A program made the position numbers and the translations under genes. From Gnetum montanum (Eukaryota > Streptophyta > Gnetopsida > Gnetales > Gnetaceae), in NCBI GenBank assembly GCA_015680685.1, contig MNCI01004648.1, positions 204,676-268,675 on the forward strand: 64,000 nucleotides of DNA, read 5' to 3'. Under the pieces are notes generated by a model, which saw only the letters and a list, made by a program, of their open reading frames with translations, was not told the origin of the DNA and did no database searches. Below are positions 1 through 11,001 of the stretch, one piece after another; the first letter of the stretch is position 1, and every line of letters starts with the position of its first letter.

Positions 1-162
1 CCATACACCGTGACAACAACAAGTAAGTCTGGGAAGACAACGACTAATTAACCCCAAGTGTTCCTTGTGGCGTTTAGGCATTTAGTCTACGGAGTTCGAC
101 TGAATCGCGCGTGCTACGCTCGTTTCATATGGTTGAGTGTAGGGGTACCTTGCCACTCATCA
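1..162 (+). repeat. LTR terminal fragment, same family as the nested element at 7336-14494
   Basis: The block is the reverse complement of the first ~160 bases of the LTRs at 7336 and 13699, with about 80 percent identity by eye. It ends in CTCATCA at 162, which is the 3' terminus of an LTR read on the + strand. The bases after 162 do not resemble the primer-binding site seen beside the complete copy, so this is the outer end of a 3' LTR or a solo LTR. The remainder lies left of the window. Confidence 0.75.
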
Positions 163-2813
163 CCCACAAACCCCACCATGCCATGTGGTGTAAGAATTTT
201 GATGTTAGTTGAAACTAAGTAGAAACAGTAAAAAAATTACTAATCATGACCTTTACCATGACCTATAATGGGTCCCCACAACCTCTATCATAAATCATGA
301 TGTAGCAAAACCCTAGCCAAAACTCACTTTTGTATTTTTAGATGTTAACTTGGATGACAACCTATGGTTTTGACCATGGCCATGACCACCAACCATGATC
401 AAGAATCTACACTTCATCATGATCCATGATACATCTGTTGTCACTACCATATGTCATATAAATTCTAAGACAAAGTCCATATGACACTCAAACATTTCCA
501 AGTCATTGTATGAGTGAGCCAATAGTTCCATGGTGTCATAATGAATAGGTATGAACTATAAGACTAAGAAGAAAATTTCCAAAATCCAAAAGATAAAACC
601 ATAACAGAAAAATCCCTAATTGACATCAAAAGCCATATAAATCTAACAAGACAAAAAATCCATATTTAAGTTTGAAGACCAAAATTTCCAAGACTAAAAT
701 GGACATTCCAACATCATTATCAATACTGTACACCATAACCAAAACCCACAAGATTCCTTAATTACACAAGTAAGCCAAATTCTCATCTCCCAAAATACAC
801 ATCATTATGCATAAAATTAACAAATACATGGCTATAAAAATAGTGCCAAAAAATCTTACCTCTCTACCCACAGTATATTTCCAATATGAACATAATAAAT
901 GAAAATTGCATAGTACTATAGAAATTCAATACAATCACAATGAAGCCAAAAATACATAAAACTTATCAAACTAGTAAATATGAGATAAAGGATCAAGAAA
1001 TATTTCTTGATGAAAAATGCCTAAAAATTAAGAGAGACAAAAACACATGCACATGGCTATGCACAAACTCATACACATGTATCCAATAATGCATGAACCA
1101 TAATTACATGAGTACAATTTCACTACCACAAGTTTCTAATCGAATAGATCTTCTACTTTTAGTTAATGGATGTTAACTACGCCTAGTGTATTGAGAGAGT
1201 GATGTTTTTATAACAAACAATCTACTAATTTAATTAATGAAAAATGAAAGTATCATTCCAAAAGAGTTTCATAGATGTAACTTAGTTGACATAGCTTAGT
1301 TAACTAAGCATATAATGCATCAATGCAAATACATTAACATAGCAATAAAAAATGCTTATACATATAGTTCACTTCTCCTATTTATGACTCCATTTGGTTA
1401 GTATTATAGTTGAACTTTTGCAATTTGTTTCCATAGTTTAGTAATAGTCAACGACTTCCTGCAACATGAATTTGTGCTAATTGTATGTCTTATTCAAGTA
1501 GCATTGTACCTTAACATAGTCCATGACTAGCAATAAGATCAAAATTGATTCATATTCATTGTAGCTTTGACTTAAAATAGAATTTCCGTTCATTAATATT
1601 TAATTTCTATACAATTAGTTTAATGTTTACATTTATATGCACATTAATCATAAATGAAATAAGTATGACTAGTTTTAAGTATAAACACGTATTTATTTAG
1701 TAATCCTAGCAACACTATTGCTTAATTCACCTAGTAGCATAATGTTTGGTAATCCGTACAATGTGTACGTGAGTTTTGGACATGTAAAACAAATTCAAAA
1801 TTAGACACTCATTGTCTACACTTGGGTTTACTTTATAACACATTACATTAGTTAGATTAATTTGATATATTTTAATATTGTTTAATCAATGTCTGAATAA
1901 TATCAATCATCATATGTCTCAACTATGTTTAACCATACACATTAACAATCTTTACAAGTATAGCTAGGAAGATAGACCCATGATCTCACATTTAACTCTC
2001 TAGATACCATGCTAGTCCCATTTATAGATTATGACATGGTCTACCACAACACTTGTACAACATTACTTAGGCATAGGGACTACATTACTGCTCATTATTA
2101 ACCTTAAGTAAAATTTTTGTTTCTAAAAAGAAAACTCAATCTATGGTTCACTTATCTCACATAAAATTCATAAATAAAATCTAGTAATAAAAATGCTAAA
2201 CTAACTTATACATAAAACCAATTATTAAAATACCAAATTTTCATTCTTATATGTAACTAGTCCATAAAAAGGTTAATAAACCAATCAAATACCAAAAACA
2301 TCATAAATAACTCAACCCTATGTGTATGGCCTCTAATAATAAGGTATACAACATTCATATAGAAAACAAGAGAACCACGCATGTAATTATACTTTTAGAA
2401 GATGCCCATGTCACATCCAAACCCATGATACCTACCAACCTCATATAATTTGGTCAATATAATATCTAGCCATCAATAAAAGAATTACAATATGCATCAT
2501 AGAAACTTCATAAATATAATGCCATAAAATACATCTACTAAGTCATATAGCATAAGTAAAGACATCCATCATGTGCAAACATAAGAAAAACACACTCAAA
2601 GATGGTAAGGAATACTAACTTTGGTATCCAAAAATACAAGGTCTAATATTTTATTAATGATATTTTTTGTGTTTCCTTAACTTCGTGAAATATCATAATG
2701 TATAACATTAGTGTGATAAGTAATCATTAACTTATTATAAATCATTATTATCCATATTATCCACGTTCCAAAAATTACAATTTTCTTTCTTATATACCAT
2801 GAACATGTGGTGA
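163..2813. other. AT-rich stretch with no recognisable gene
   Basis: All six frames are densely interrupted and no transposon protein motif, RNA gene or clear repeat pair was seen. Very old transposon remnants are possible. Confidence 0.6.
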
Positions 2814-3550
2814 TGATGTGGGAAGCCACTCTTCCACAAGAAATGACCTCTAGGTTTAAGTCCATACCTAAACCTTAAGTAATTTTCATTCTAATCCATT
2901 CTCTTAGTAGTTAATTTAGAAGAGAACACATCATAACTAGCTTTATTAATGGTCAAAGACAATAATGAGAAAGCATACTCTCAATCCAAACATCTACATA
3001 CCTTGAGCTTAATTCTGCTCATAATAAATTCACAATGTATTCACTTGTATAAGGTATCATATTTGAGGACTCAAGCACTTATTTATAGTCATGGGAGACT
3101 CATCAACTTATTCTTGTGCTTCAACTTGATAAAAAATAGATTTTAATGAGACAATGAGTGCCTATGAATCATAGTAGCTTCCAACCCACAAACTGGAATA
3201 GGACTTCAACTCTTATCTATCCACAACATCTCAAATCTTGAATTATAATAAAAAATTATTTCGTAGGTTAGACTATGAGTGTCCTCAAATCATAGTATAC
3301 CATAGCTAGATAGAAAAAGAATTGAGAAAATAGACTTTTAAACAATGCAAGGCCCTGTGATATGCGATTGCTCACATAATAGACTACAAGGAACTGCAAG
3401 TTACAGCCTACTCATAGTTATTTGAGAAAGCATAGAATTGACCCAAAATTAACTCCAAAAAGAAGCCAACAAAGACTTAGATCTAAAACATGATAAAATA
3501 CTATGAAATAAGAGTGGAAAATAAGATAAATCATCATGAAGCTCACATCA
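2814..3550 (-). repeat. 3' LTR of the Ty3/gypsy element
   Basis: It starts TGATGTG and ends CACATCA, and aligns along its length with 16881-17636. Shared blocks include AGCCACTCTTCCA near the left end and GCTCACAT at the right end. Just inside it, the plus strand is pyrimidine-rich. Confidence 0.85.
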
Positions 3551-3562
3551 TCCCTCCTACCC
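3551..3562 (-). other. Polypurine tract of the Ty3/gypsy element
   Basis: On the minus strand the bases beside the 3' LTR read GGGTAGGAGGGA, an uninterrupted purine run apart from one T. This is the expected primer site for plus-strand DNA synthesis. Confidence 0.65.
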
Positions 3563-3599
3563 TTGAAAAGAATGCATACTACTTAAGACATTACACTTT

Positions 3600-4925
3600 G
3601 GATAACATCAAGCCCCCATAAATTCAAGTTCAACTCATGAATCCATATAACATTTTCATAGCATTCATTGCTCTAATGAATTAGATACTTGTTTTTTTTC
3701 CTTCCTCTTATGCTCCTAGCCTCTCTTACCTTGAGCATTATAAGTCTTCTTGGTAGCTTGAAGTTTAAATCATTTATTTCTTTCTTTATCATTTAGATGA
3801 TTTTCTAGATGGAGTGATATTACTATGATAATAACTCAAATCTAAAACATTGAAATACACAAGAAAGAGGCAGGTCATTAGGAAGGTTAAGTTTAAAGAC
3901 ATTCTCATTCAACTTTCATTTGATTTGAAAAGGCCAAATATTCCTTGACTTAAGCTGAGCAAAGTAAACATTTCTTTTTCTCGCCTTCTTGAAATAAACC
4001 CAAACATAGTTCCCAACTTGAAAATTTGATATCTTATTCCTAAGATTCATCTTAGCTACCAAATCTTCTAATTTTCTTATCAACTCTTTGATTTAGACAT
4101 GTACAATCTTCATTTAGTGAACAGAATTGCTCCTCAAATTAACACATGCTTTAGAATTTTCCAAATCATCAACCATCCTTGGAGCAAAATCATAGTTAAC
4201 TTCAAAAGGTAACTTCCTAACATTAATATAATATGCATTCTACTAGGAAAACTTATTATGAGTTAGCAAACTTTTCCAAATTTCAAGCTAGTCCACACAT
4301 AAACATCTCAATATTTGCAACAATGGTCTATTTAGCACTTCAGTTTGTTCATCCATTTACAAGTCATAAGCTAAAGAAAATTTTAATTTAGTACCCAACA
4401 ATTTCTACAAGGATCTCCAAAATTGAATTGTGAATTTGACATCCCTATTACTTATTATATTCAATGGAAGACCATGTAGCTTTATAACATTTTCAAAGAA
4501 TAGATGAGCTACATGTGATGCATTAGTACTTTTTTAATAAGGTATAAAATGAGGCATCTTTGTAAACCTATCAACTACAATCAGGATAGAATAATTTCTA
4601 GCTTTTATCTTTGGGATGTCACACATAAAATCCAAAGATACATTTTCATGCAGAATCTAAAATCAATAAGGGAAAATATTGACATTGAATACCCTACTCA
4701 CCTTTAAATCTTTGACATACCGCACATTCCTTCACAAATATTTAAGCATCTTTGGACATACCTAGCCAATAATAGGATTTGACAACCAACTCATGGATCT
4801 TTTCTCTTCTCATATAGCCTATTATATTGTTGGAATGTTTTTCTTCTAAATTTTTAGCATAAACTTACATTTGAACACACATATCTTACTATTGTTTAAA
4901 GAGAAGATTATGTTGGAGGTGATAA
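3600..4925 (-). pseudogene. Ty3/gypsy integrase region, broken
   Basis: Minus-strand fragments give an HHCC zinc-finger region (MRREKIHELVVKSYYWLGM, then CAVCQRFKG) near 4850-4700. A core domain follows with VSLDFMCDIPK, VVDRFTKMPHFIP, SNRDVKF and DEQTEVLNRPL between about 4650 and 4320. These correspond to the D, D and E positions of retroviral-type integrases. A weak C-terminal tail with FKLNLPNDLPLS lies near 3900. Integrase would insert the cDNA into the host genome. Several stops and frameshifts make it non-functional. Confidence 0.8.
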
Positions 4926-4930
4926 TCCTT

Positions 4931-5600
4931 TCATCTATGTTCTCTTCCATCTAATGGATTCTTCAAATTATTCCAAATCTCTAAAAAGTCTTTATCATTT
5001 GCATCCAAGAATGAAAACTCTTCAAAACCAACCACATTTTCACATGAATGGCTTACCACATGCAACCTAGAAAGAGCATCAACAACAACATTATTATTCC
5101 CACTTCTATGTTTCAACACAAAATAAAACTCTTGAAGTTACTCAACCAATTTCATATTTTTAGCACTTAATTTCTTTTGAAAATTGAGAAATTGAACTAT
5201 TTTATGGTTAATGAGCAATAAAAATTTACTCTACAAAATATAATGTCTCCAATGCTTAATAGTTTACAAAATTACATAAAGCTCTTCCTCATACACATTA
5301 TACTATTAAATACTTCCATTTAACTTTTTAAAAAAGAATTCTATGGATTTACCTTCTTGAGATAGAACTATGCCAATAGCTAATCCACTAGCATCCACCT
5401 TTACTTCAAAAATTTTGGAGAAATTTGGAATGGGTAAGACTTGTGCACTAAATATTTTCTTTTTTAGTTGTTGAAAACACTCTTCTTTTTGTGTATCCCA
5501 CACAAAAATAGTATCTTTTTTCAAAAGAGAAGGCATGAACCGAGAGATGAAGCAAAGTTCTTGATGAACCTTACATAAAACCTATAGGTTCAATAAAAGA
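4931..5600 (-). pseudogene. Ty3/gypsy RNase H region, broken
   Basis: One piece (5306-5536) begins in the RT-RNase H connection: FVWDTQKEECFQQLKKK and then VKVDASGLAIGIVLSQEG, which is the first RNase H aspartate motif. A second piece (4931-5119) reads KHRSGNNNVVVDALSRLHV, the conserved end of RNase H before integrase. In a live element this domain removes the RNA template. Stops separate the two pieces. Confidence 0.82.
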
Positions 5601-6330
5601 TCTCATCTGATATACATTCATTGGAGAAGGTCAATCCTCGATTGCTTTGACTTTAGAGGGCTCCATATTCACTTGGCTTTTATAATAACATGTCCCAAAT
5701 ACATAACTTTTTTCTATATAAAATAATATTTCTTCATATTGATGAGAAGTTGGGCCTTATAGAACTTATCGAACAAAAGCTTCAAATGATGCAAATGCTC
5801 TTTTTCATTAGAGTTGTATACAAGAATGTCATCAAAAATCATAATGCAACTAATTTCAATCAAATGCCTTAATACATCATGCATAAGTCACATGAATGTT
5901 ATTGAAACATTGGTTAGGCCAAAGATATGATCGACAATTCAAACAATCCATAAGGTATTTTAAACATCATTTTTCATTTATCTCTTACTCTAATCCTAAC
6001 TTGATGATAACCACTTTTTAAAGTAATCATGAAAAAGATGTTAACATTGATCAAAACATCCAATATATCATCCATTCTTGGAATATAAAATCTATACTTG
6101 ATAGTAATCCTATTTATAGCCTTGAAATTAATACACATCCTCATTTCATTTGTCTATTTATTTGAGACAAGCATTGCTAAAATGACACATGGAGAAATAT
6201 ACTCTTTGATGAAACCATTAGAGAGAAGGTTACTTACTTCTATACCTTTTTCCTTTGACTTAGAGTCATTTTATAATCCCTCTCATTTGGTATCATAGCA
6301 TTTGGAATGAAGTCAATTTGATGTTAAATG
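5600..6330 (-). pseudogene. Ty3/gypsy reverse transcriptase, broken
   Basis: The active-site motif is recognisable on the minus strand near 5800-5840 as MIFDDILVYN, the usual I-x-F/Y-x-D-D-I-L-V-Y-S block with little change. Downstream text LLINMKKYYF and YLGHVI fits the thumb. The segment lies between the protease linker and RNase H, as expected. Frameshifts and stops are frequent. Confidence 0.75.
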
Positions 6331-6860
6331 CTTCTCATGGGTGGCAAACCTTCTAATTTACCTTTGAAAACATTAGTAAACTCTAATGCTAAAGGCTTAA
6401 TAGCTGCTAGAAGTTCATGTGTTTGGTCCTCAACACATGTTTCCAATGTAGCCACAATTTCAAAACCAAAGCTAGCTTGATCATATTCATGAATATATTC
6501 TCTTTCATTAACTAAAATTAATGCATCATTGATAATAGTACCTACTTTCACTTGAGCAAGGGTCATTAATATGAGGTCATGGATTTCATTACTTCTTGAG
6601 ATTGACTATCCATTTCTTACACCATCAAAAGTAGCCTTGTTATCAAAATTCCAGTGTCTACCAAGAATTATATTTGCACAATCAATGGAAAAAATATAAC
6701 AAACCACATTAGCCTAGTATGATCCAATTTTAAAAGACAATTTGCATCTATCATGCACATGCTAGAAAATATTCTTGGACAGCCAATGGACTTTATAGGA
6801 TTTAGGGTAAGGAATGGTTTTCAACCCAAGTCTTTGTATAACATCATAAGAAATAACATT
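6324..6860 (-). pseudogene. Ty3/gypsy protease-RT linker remnant
   Basis: The 6324-6566 piece ends in FTNVFKGKLEGLPPMRSI. This is the conserved sequence just before gypsy reverse transcriptase, usually written as a 'DVFPxELPxGLPPxR' block. The 80 residues before it and the decayed DNA up to about 6860 occupy the protease position. No intact catalytic D-S/T-G was seen there. Confidence 0.7.
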
Positions 6861-6869
6861 TTCTTAGGC

Positions 6870-7335
6870 TTCATGTATGGATTACGAACTTAGAAGGGGG
6901 GTTGAATAAGTTTCCCAATTTAAATGTTGAAGCCACCAAAACAAACACAAATTTACATGGTTCCCTAACTTGGGTATGTCCACAATTTCAAACTTTGTTT
7001 CTTTAAAATGTGGTTTGAAGGGCATCACATCCTATACAAGCTTTCAGCTCTGCTATGGAGTGTTTTGCTGTTGCAAAACCACTCAACCTATCAAGGTCCC
7101 AACAAGCTCAAAATGTGGTTTAGAGGATCCCACAACCTTTACAAAATTGAGTTCTCCATCAAAGTGTTTTAATGCTTCAAAACCACTCAATCTCGTAGGA
7201 TCTCAAAAAGCTTAACAAAGGTATCTTCTCACAAGAAGCACATCAACCCTGCAAGGTAAAAAGAAAGAAAGAAAAGAAACAAGGAAATAGTGTAACTAAA
7301 TTTATAGATCCTTGCACTTGAAGCTCAATACAATC
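6870..7335. repeat. Repeat-rich block with a ~104-bp imperfect tandem duplication
   Basis: The block contains two imperfect copies of a unit starting AAATGTGGTTT (about 7007 and 7110) and sharing CAAAACCACTCAA. A G-run followed by TTGAATAAG occurs near 6894. It sits between gag and pol of the gypsy element, directly left of the nested insertion. Together with 14500-15010 it may be an older LTR-like insertion split by the nested element; this is inference. Confidence 0.45.
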
Positions 7336-8150
7336 TGATGAGTGGCAAGGTACCCCCTACACTCAACCATATGAATACGAGTGTTTCACGCACGATCCGA
7401 TCGAACTCCAAGGACTAAGTGCTTACGCGCCTTAATGGAACACTCAGGGTTAATCAATCATTGTCTTCCCAAACTTACTTGTATTGTCACAGTTGTATGG
7501 TTAAGTAAGCTTGAGATATGTAATTTTTATAGCTTTTGTCTTTTTTATGTCTTCTGCTAACGAGGAGAGGGAGAGAAAACTAAGTGGCTAACTTACATTA
7601 ACTATTCATTAACTAGTTCCTAAATGTTCCTAACACCAGTATCCATTCCCAATTGCCATACGCATCCTGAACCAATGCAACATTGCTAGGATTACCAAAC
7701 GCTAATCGTTACTGGGTTACCAAGCGCTACATGCATGCTCAAAGCAGTCGTACTGAGTGTACTTAACTAAGAGGATCGAAGGTTGAGAGAAATATTAATT
7801 AACTAGGAAAGCATTAAACATTCAATAATAATTAATTACTAATTAGCTTAATGTTTATGCTACAAGGTTTCTCATAAAGTTCATCTTTATTACCATACAC
7901 AAATGTGTGCTCAGGTACAAATTGCTCTAATAAAGATCCATTCACTCTATGACTCCTATTGCGGGCACACAAAAATTATTCTAACTTTGAAATGACTAAA
8001 CTGCAAGAATCTAGCTAAGGGTCTAAGTCTAACTCCTTGGGAACAACGAGCGTTGCCTCTTATTTATAGAAGATGAGGCAAGACGCGATATCGCGTACGC
8101 GATATTGCATGGCGGATGCGATATCGCATACGTGATATCACGGCTTATCA
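7336..8150 (-). repeat. 3' LTR of the nested element
   Basis: It starts TGATGAG and ends CTTATCA on the plus strand and aligns with 13699-14494 throughout. Shared blocks include ACACTCAACCATA and CTTATTTATAGAAGATGAGG. It keeps the CG-rich palindromes at 8084-8142, most of which have decayed in the other LTR. Confidence 0.88.
8060..8142 (-). promoter_or_regulatory. LTR U3 promoter: TATA box plus four GATATC-centred palindromes
   Basis: Reading the minus strand from the LTR 5' end (8150), four 12-bp sites occur at 8131-8142, 8117-8128, 8098-8109 and 8084-8095: CGTGATATCACG, TGCGATATCGCA, a one-sided variant, and CGCGATATCGCG. Three are perfect palindromes. About 14 bases downstream is a TATA box, TCTATAAATA (8061-8070 complement). 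U3 before the TATA box is thus only about 80 bases and consists almost wholly of these sites. Their even layout suggests a dimeric DNA-binding protein; the protein is unknown. Confidence 0.6.
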
Positions 8151-10419
8151 TACCCCTGTGAGTGAATGAAAACTCATCCTCGAGTTCCTTACAAAATATT
8201 AGGAAGGTATGGGATTATTGACTTGAATGACAACTAATGGTGAATGGGGTGACATGTGAACAAATCAACATTACAACACCTGGCAACATTAGTGTTCATG
8301 ACCACAAGAGTGAACACTATACACATTTGACATCCAGCCTTATTTGGCAGTTGAGAGAGAAGAGAGAGAGAGAGAGAGAAAAGGAGAAGACGTGTTGGTG
8401 CTGACGCCAACATTGCACCTTCCATTGTCCATCCATGAGTGCGCCATCAATCTTGTCCCTTGCACAACTGTTCCAACACCAGTCCATCCTGAGTGTTTCC
8501 TCTAGGTCCACTCCATTGTTGTATGATTTCCATCTACACACACAACACAATCACATGTGAGCAAGGATAAGTAAATCACAATATAGTTAATACCTTGCTT
8601 CAATGTAAGGTCCATTGGCTAAGTTGTAATATGGTCGATACGAATTCTAGAGATATAACATTTGTGACTACCCAAGGTGTAGGGGTTAGGAAAAATTGAA
8701 AAAATTGGACCAAGGCCCCCATGACTAAGAGCGATCCTCCGATAGCGATAGAATGGAAAAAGATAAGGAATAAGAAAGATGGAGAAAAAGAAACAACGGT
8801 AACACTGATAAAATGGATGTCAAAGATGGGAATGAACAAAACAAATGTTGAGTGTGGAAATTTTTAAGGGAAAGAAGTTAATTGATGCATCATATAGGAA
8901 TGCCAGTGGGTCCTCCCCAAAGTAGGCTCATGCCCTTTATGCCCTGACAAACCCACATTCAAAGAGTCTGTAGGCTCTGGGAATCTCATTTGGGAGCAAG
9001 AGTTAAAGACTTAACCCTAAGAATTCACCAAAGAGAAAACAATGCATCAACCAAAATATAGATTATTGATACAACTGACAATGAGGTGAAAAATGGAGAA
9101 AGAATGATGGGAAGAAGAGAATAGAATGGAGTCCCAAGAACAAGGTGGTGTACAGTCCCTTGTGTATTTATAGTTAATGTGACTAAGTAGATCTCATTCC
9201 AAATCTAGCCTCAAACAATCCACATCCAGTGACTTCGCATTAATACACTTGGCCAATCCATCCACTTGAAGTAACAAGAATGCTTCCGCCAAAGAGTCAC
9301 CACCATTCCTAGGAAACGAGAAAGGGAAAAATACGAAGCGAGAATGGGCCTTAGTTAGGGGAAACATGTTTCTTTAGTTCCATAACCAGTGCTTGTAGCC
9401 CATATAATTATTTTGTCTAAGGGGTGTGCTTTGAATTCTTACTATTTTTTTTATGTTGCGTGAGAACCACACCATGTAAAGACATATTTTTATTATCTCA
9501 GCTTCCCGATAATGGAGCAATGTTAGAATGGTAAGGAAAACTCAAGAAGAAAACATCCAAGCACCCAAGAGAATGGCCAGCACAAATGCATCAAATCCCC
9601 TTGAAGTCACACTCTTTTCGGTCCTTGAATCCTTCCTTAGTTTGAGAAATGCCCAGTCACCAATTCATTAATAGTTCTATTATTAACAAAGGGACCGTAC
9701 AATTCCAAGTCAAGAGAGACCATAGAAATTCATGAATTCATGGATGATGTGGACTCATTGCTTATTATATCAAAAGAACCATACCTTAGTATCAACATTA
9801 TAACTCAAAGGTAAAAACCAAACATTAGCAATCAATAGAATACAGTTCATACCACCATCAAGAGCACTTATTAGGTGATGAACCTAACAAAACAAACAAA
9901 GACAAAAACAAGAACAAACAAAACAAAACAAAAATAAAAACAAACAAAACAAACAATCACACAAAGAAATGAAAAAGTATAAACAATGTTGCAAAAAAAG
10001 AACAAGAAAAGTTAAAGAAATTTATAAAACAAAAATGTGTAAAACAAAAACTTAAAAAGGAACTGAGGGCCTCAATTGGTTAGCAAAGGTGGCCATCTCC
10101 CCCATGACTAAGTTGGAAGGAGGAGATCTGAAATAGTGAGCAGGGTCATCCCTTCTTAGAGGTATTATGTGCACTGATCGTTCTAAATTCATGGAAAGTT
10201 TTGGTCTATTGCACATTGACTAACAATCTCTTATTAAGGCTCTTGTCTGACTTTTTTAGAAACTTCCAACTTCCCCCAGTTGATGTCTTCTAGGTTAAGG
10301 TTTGGAAGTTGGCGATGGGCTTGCTCTAGTGCATCTATGCTTTCGATGTAGGCACAAGTTATTCCCTCAGTTAGTTCCATGCACGTTAGTGAGTTGCTCT
10401 CTTGATCAGCTATCAGCCA
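8151..10419. other. Non-coding internal region of the nested element
   Basis: Just inside the LTR the plus strand reads TACCCCTG, a short polypurine tract on the minus strand. The region holds an (AG)n run at 8350-8380 and an AAAC-rich low-complexity stretch at 9890-10050. No reverse transcriptase, RNase H or integrase motif was found on either strand, although this is where pol should be. Confidence 0.6.
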
Positions 10420-10935
10420 CTAGGTGTCTTCTTGTTGTGTGGCTGCTACATACAGGCACTTTTGTAGGTTAAGGTCTTGTGCACACCGGTTGCATGCAAG
10501 CAATCCTAAACTTTGCATAACCCATGATTTCTGCATGCAATCGCACCCTATATCATTGTATATGATGCATGGAACCTTTTTCTTCTTGATCTTCCCAAAA
10601 GCGTTCTCCTTAGATATTTCCAGGGAAAGATCGCGGATTCCTAGGCCTGCATCTATAGTACTTAGCCATGCCTTTCCCATTATTATTGGGAAGTCCCCTT
10701 ACTGTTATTCACTTGTATCACTAGGAAATCAACTGGGTACAACCACCCACACAGAGTGGTAATGATGTCCTCCACTAGTCCCAAGGGAACAATGATGGAC
10801 TAGTTAGCCAGCTCTAGGCGAATATTGCTCTTTCTTAATGGAGGCAGGTTCTAGGCTTTGTACATCTCTTGTGATATTAAGTTGACTCTGGAACCTGAGT
10901 CCAGAAGAGCTTTGAATGGATCATTACTAGCGATT
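10420..10935 (-). pseudogene. Retropepsin-like aspartic protease of the nested element
   Basis: The minus strand near 10920 reads FKALLDSGSRVNLIS, the catalytic D-S-G followed by the usual hydrophobic-N-L-I-S of retrotransposon proteases. About 60 residues later VPLGLVEDI and YPVDFLVIQV match the flap and following strands. After a frame change, PIIMGKAWLSTIDAGLGI (about 10690-10640) matches the C-terminal I-x-G-x-x-W-L block. The enzyme would cut the gag polyprotein. Two in-frame stops and a frameshift inactivate it. The 10420-10680 frame alone is only the C-terminal half. Confidence 0.78.
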
Positions 10936-11001
10936 TGGAGATAGATTAGAGGGCTTCAAGGATTAGAGAATTTCCTGGGAAGGTGGCCAACCTTAATCAT
11001 A

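Noticed and set aside
9890-10050. AAAC/CAAA repeats as a CRISPR-like array
   Set aside because: Low-complexity A-rich DNA without fixed repeats or spacers, in a plant retrotransposon.
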